DNA of 12,317 nt, taken from contig JNEM01009155.1 of the NCBI GenBank assembly GCA_000697335.1, forward strand, positions 1 through 12,317, written 5' to 3'. Origin of the DNA: Conidiobolus incongruus B7586. Taxonomy: Eukaryota; Entomophthoromycota; Entomophthoromycetes; Entomophthorales; Conidiobolaceae. The notes under the pieces are model-generated. The model did not search any database. It was not told the DNA's origin and worked only from the letters and a program-made list of their open reading frames with translations. The position numbers and the translations under genes are program-made. Positions 9,349-12,317 of this stretch are shown here, piece by piece (position 1 is the first letter of the stretch; every line of letters starts with the position of its first letter).

Positions 9349-9657
9349 ATATTAAGAGTTAGCTGTTATGAGTAATGTAACTGAGAAAAGTTTAAATAGG
9401 TTCGCGGAATGGAATAATTTTGATTATTTTTAATATGGAAACTCCAAATACACAAATAAAGAAATATAAAAAATAGATAGAATAATATACAAGAGCTATC
9501 AGTTTTAGATTTAAAAAGGTGATTAACAACAGTGCATTAATGTGAGATTTGTATCAAGCAATATAATCAATCGAAACAATCTGCAAAGAGTGTAAATTAA
9601 ACTAATAGAAATTGAGAAAGACAGTTTCAAGGGAATGGTGAATGGGGTAATGCTCTG

Positions 9658-9665
9658 TATTTATA
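9658..9665 (-). promoter_or_regulatory. TATA box candidate (proximal) for the histidine kinase
   Basis: TATAAATA on the minus strand, in the context GGTATAAATACAGAG, lies about 310 nt upstream of the start codon, with a C/T-rich stretch 25-50 nt downstream as expected for a start site. It is the better of two such boxes because it sits in locally less AT-rich DNA. Confidence 0.4.
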
Positions 9666-9707
9666 CCAGTTTCAAAGTTGTCTTTTTGTGAATACAAATC
9701 TGAATTC

Positions 9708-9715
9708 TATTTATA
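9708..9715 (-). promoter_or_regulatory. TATA box candidate (distal) for the histidine kinase
   Basis: A second TATAAATA on the minus strand, in the context ACATATAAATAGAATTC, exactly 50 nt upstream of the proximal copy. It could serve an alternative start site or be chance. Confidence 0.28.
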
Positions 9716-9955
9716 TGTTTTGGTTATGGGTTAATATTCAGAATGAGGTTCAAGAGTCATCTTACTTCTTTTGAAGATTGCTTCCCCCCGTTTTCTTCTC
9801 CATCTCGATCTTCCCTGTTAAGGAAATTCCTATTTGCACATTGATAAGACAATCGAACTCAACCAATCATATCCACAGAATTTTATTCAGAGCTGAATTA
9901 GTCAACTTTTGATTCTGAAGTTATTAAGGGAGAATCTGAGGGAATCAGGTGATAA

Positions 9956-12317
9956 ATGATGAATAATTGGTTAGTAAAGGTTAATCAAACCTATTTTAAT
10001 CTAAAATTTATAGTACTCAAGGTTCTAACAAGAATCATTCATAATAAATTACAAAGACAATTGGCTGGTCGTCACTTTAAAACAGTTTCATATATTAATC
10101 AATTTAAAACTTTGGAAAAATATTTATTAATAGCCTTTTTATCTGTCAAACACCCATTCAAGTCTTTTCTAATTGAAAATGAGTATTTGAAATGGTTGAT
10201 AAATTTTATTGGATATAATATTCTATTTACTATTACATTCAATTATTCAATATTGTTAAATTTGAAATTAGTTGGATTTTCTAAGGTTTGTTGACAATTT
10301 GATAGTTATTCAGCCCAGTATGTTTGATTTGATCGATCTATAGTTCAGTAAGATCATAACTTCGTCATTTTGAGAGATGATGAGATGAATATAGTTTGAT
10401 GATATTGCCATAAGTCTTTGAATTTTGAATCAATATCAAACTCTCACAATTAAATTCCTATTAAGGCAATATGATTGATCAGTTTAAATATCTTGAGATC
10501 AATAAAATATTAGTTATATTCATTCTAATAAAGAGCTCATGAGTAATTAATTAAATATATAAATTCATATGGTTTGAAATAATAACATTTATTTATAATT
10601 TTATTTTAAAATTTTTGTTGTATATAAATATTTCAAAAAATTCAAATTCAATCAATATTCAAGGCTAGAATAGAATAAAATTTAAAAAATTTATTACTAA
10701 TTTCAAATTGTTTTTGTTTAACAAAATATTATAACCTGATCAAGTAGCAACATAAATTTATAATTTGCTGATTTGGATAAACAAAATATTTCAATTTGAA
10801 TTATGCTTAAGTTCAAATCAATCAAATCCTATGATTGACTTATTTATTGATAACAACTTAAGATGCATTAAATATTTACTTTAGCTCATCATTATCCCTT
10901 AATTAAAAACTATTAATTATCTTTATATCTATTACAATCGCTGACATGATCCTTATGTAATTTTCCCAAGTCTAAAAGATTTTATCTTTTTTTCAAATAT
11001 TCTAAATGCACCAAAAAGGTGTGGACCAAATCAAAATATGATTGGATTAAAATATACATTTTAGATTTGGCTTAAATTTGATACTGAAACAATTTAGGAT
11101 AGTTTAATTGGGTGAATACTTAACCTATATTTGGGCTAGTAATTAATCCAATCCTTAAATAAATTTTAAATAACTTACAGCCGACATATTTGTATATCAT
11201 AATATTTAGGGTACATTAATAATCTAATTACTGTTTCACTAAATTAAGCTTAATTTTAATTGATTTGATTCAAGATATTAAAAATTTAATAAATATTGCA
11301 ATTTCTAGTAGTTATTTAACTAATATCAAATTTTTGCTTAAATCAAATTAATATGGATTTCTCTTCAATTGCAAATATTAATACATTCAACTTATCAGAT
11401 TAATGTCAACTTCAATTGTTAATTATTTATTAATATTTTACTTTATATAAGTATTGCGATTTTTAAATTTCAATATTATTGAAAGATGACATAGAATTGA
11501 GTCATATTCTTGGATATTGGCTGTCTGCTTATAATAAATCCATTTTATCCATCAAAATGTTCTTAGTTTCATTTTACATTATTAAAGGTATTTTATCACA
11601 AAATAATAAAGCAATTTAATAATAAATAAAAAATATTTATTAAAAATTAATAATTTCAATATGTCATTCAAAAATTAAAAAACAATCCTCCATTTATTAA
11701 ATGGTATTTTTAGGTAAAAAGTAATAAATTCCTTTGCCAAAAACTACCTAATTATAAATCAAGTTATATCATTGGATTAATATTGAATATTAATTTGAAT
11801 TATATTAGCCATCAACATGGTATATAAAAGATATATTTTATAAATGACATTTCATTTAAATATCAAGTATAATTACACAAAATCAAAAAATATCCAATAA
11901 TTAATTATATATTATTTAATTTAATATAACTTTATTTTTATATTTAATAATTTCTTCCAATGTTTATTATATTTAAATAAATATTTCTTTTAAATTAATA
12001 TAATTATTATTTATAAATAATAAATATTACTAAGATTTAAAGTTTATAATTGATAGAATTAGCATGAACAAAATATTTCAGAATGTTTTACTCATTATTT
12101 GACAGTTTATAAGTTTTTATAAAAATTACAAAATTACTCTATTTATCAAAATATTAATTATTTTTTTAAAGCAAATATATAAATATAAAAATATGAAATA
12201 TTTTAGATAATAGTTTTTATTGATAATTCTCAATTAATTTATATTTTATTATATAATTACTGAATTATTAAAAATTTTATAAATATAGAAATTAAATAAT
12301 ATTAAAAAATATAAATG
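9956..12317. other. AT-rich region without a supported gene
   Basis: About 2.4 kb with very high A/T content, rising towards the right edge (from about 11600 nearly all A and T). The only longer frame is a 112-codon plus-strand ORF (9956-10294). It is rich in L, I, N, K and F, has a hydrophobic stretch near residues 78-107, and I recognise no family in it. Around 11040-11153 an 11-base word and its reverse complement recur about 90 bases apart. I see no tRNA, rRNA, transposase, reverse transcriptase or clear terminal repeats. It may be gene-poor spacer or an eroded repeat. Confidence 0.6.

Larger units (their letters stand above)
9349..9955 (-). promoter_or_regulatory. Upstream region and 5' UTR of the histidine kinase gene
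   Basis: About 600 bases upstream of the kinase start codon. It contains two TATA-like boxes (listed separately). Downstream of these in the direction of transcription lies a C/T-rich stretch (about 9640-9605) that could be the start-site region, giving a leader of roughly 260-280 nt. Further out, 9780-9820 is an unusually GC-rich, strand-biased patch: pyrimidines on plus, including a run of six C. A 13-codon ATG ORF (9803-9762) lies in that patch but upstream of the TATA boxes, so it is probably not in the mRNA. Confidence 0.45.

Noticed and set aside
9762-9803. 13-codon upstream ORF for the kinase, possibly a first exon ending in a GTAAG donor
   Set aside because: It lies upstream of both TATA-like boxes, and exon 1 at 9348 already has a preceding in-frame stop and a good start. 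A GTAAGA donor is present but nothing else supports an exon.
9956-12317. Virus-derived or LTR element in the right-hand AT-rich region
   Set aside because: No reverse transcriptase, integrase, capsid-like or terminal-repeat signature could be read on either strand.

Overview
The window is nuclear DNA from an AT-rich fungus. Three things point there. One gene is a group III (Nik1/Os-1/Drk1-type) hybrid histidine kinase with a poly-HAMP array, a class known from fungi. Genes are spaced by long A/T-dominated stretches. Six spliceosomal introns of only 49-63 nt can be read directly in one gene. The species cannot be fixed from sequence alone; an early-diverging lineage (for example trichomycete-like Kickxellomycotina or Glomeromycotina) is a guess from base composition and short introns. 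No prokaryotic, phage, CRISPR, tRNA or rRNA feature is visible.

Layout from left to right. Positions 1-1297 (+) hold the C-terminal part of a Ras guanine-nucleotide exchange factor; the gene enters from outside the window. Positions 1298-2379 are AT-rich spacer. Positions 2380-3755 (+) hold a complete seven-exon EAF3/MRG15/Alp13 gene (348 aa; chromo domain plus MRG domain), most of which simple ORF calling misses because of its introns. Positions 3756-4508 form a convergent spacer. Positions 9348-4509 (-) hold the hybrid histidine kinase: a short coiled-coil exon 1, one 229-nt intron, then a very long exon 2 with ten HAMP repeats, HisKA, HATPase, a degenerate receiver and a true receiver. About 300-370 nt upstream of its start codon lie two TATA-like boxes. 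From 9956 to the end the sequence is AT-rich with no gene I can support, apart from one doubtful 112-codon ORF.

The three genes are not an operon and need not act together. The kinase is the sensor expected at the head of the HOG osmostress pathway (Ypd1 and Ssk1/Skn7 as partners). The RasGEF would activate Ras in cAMP/MAPK or polarity signalling. Eaf3 works in the nucleus in NuA4 and Rpd3S.

The two most interesting points are in the kinase. Its HAMP array is unusually long (ten canonical units, apparently grown by duplicating a two-unit, 552-bp module). Its reading frame is interrupted by three single-base losses although the protein is well conserved on both sides of each. The latter is either assembly error or a very young pseudogene. 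I see no convincing wholly new system here.
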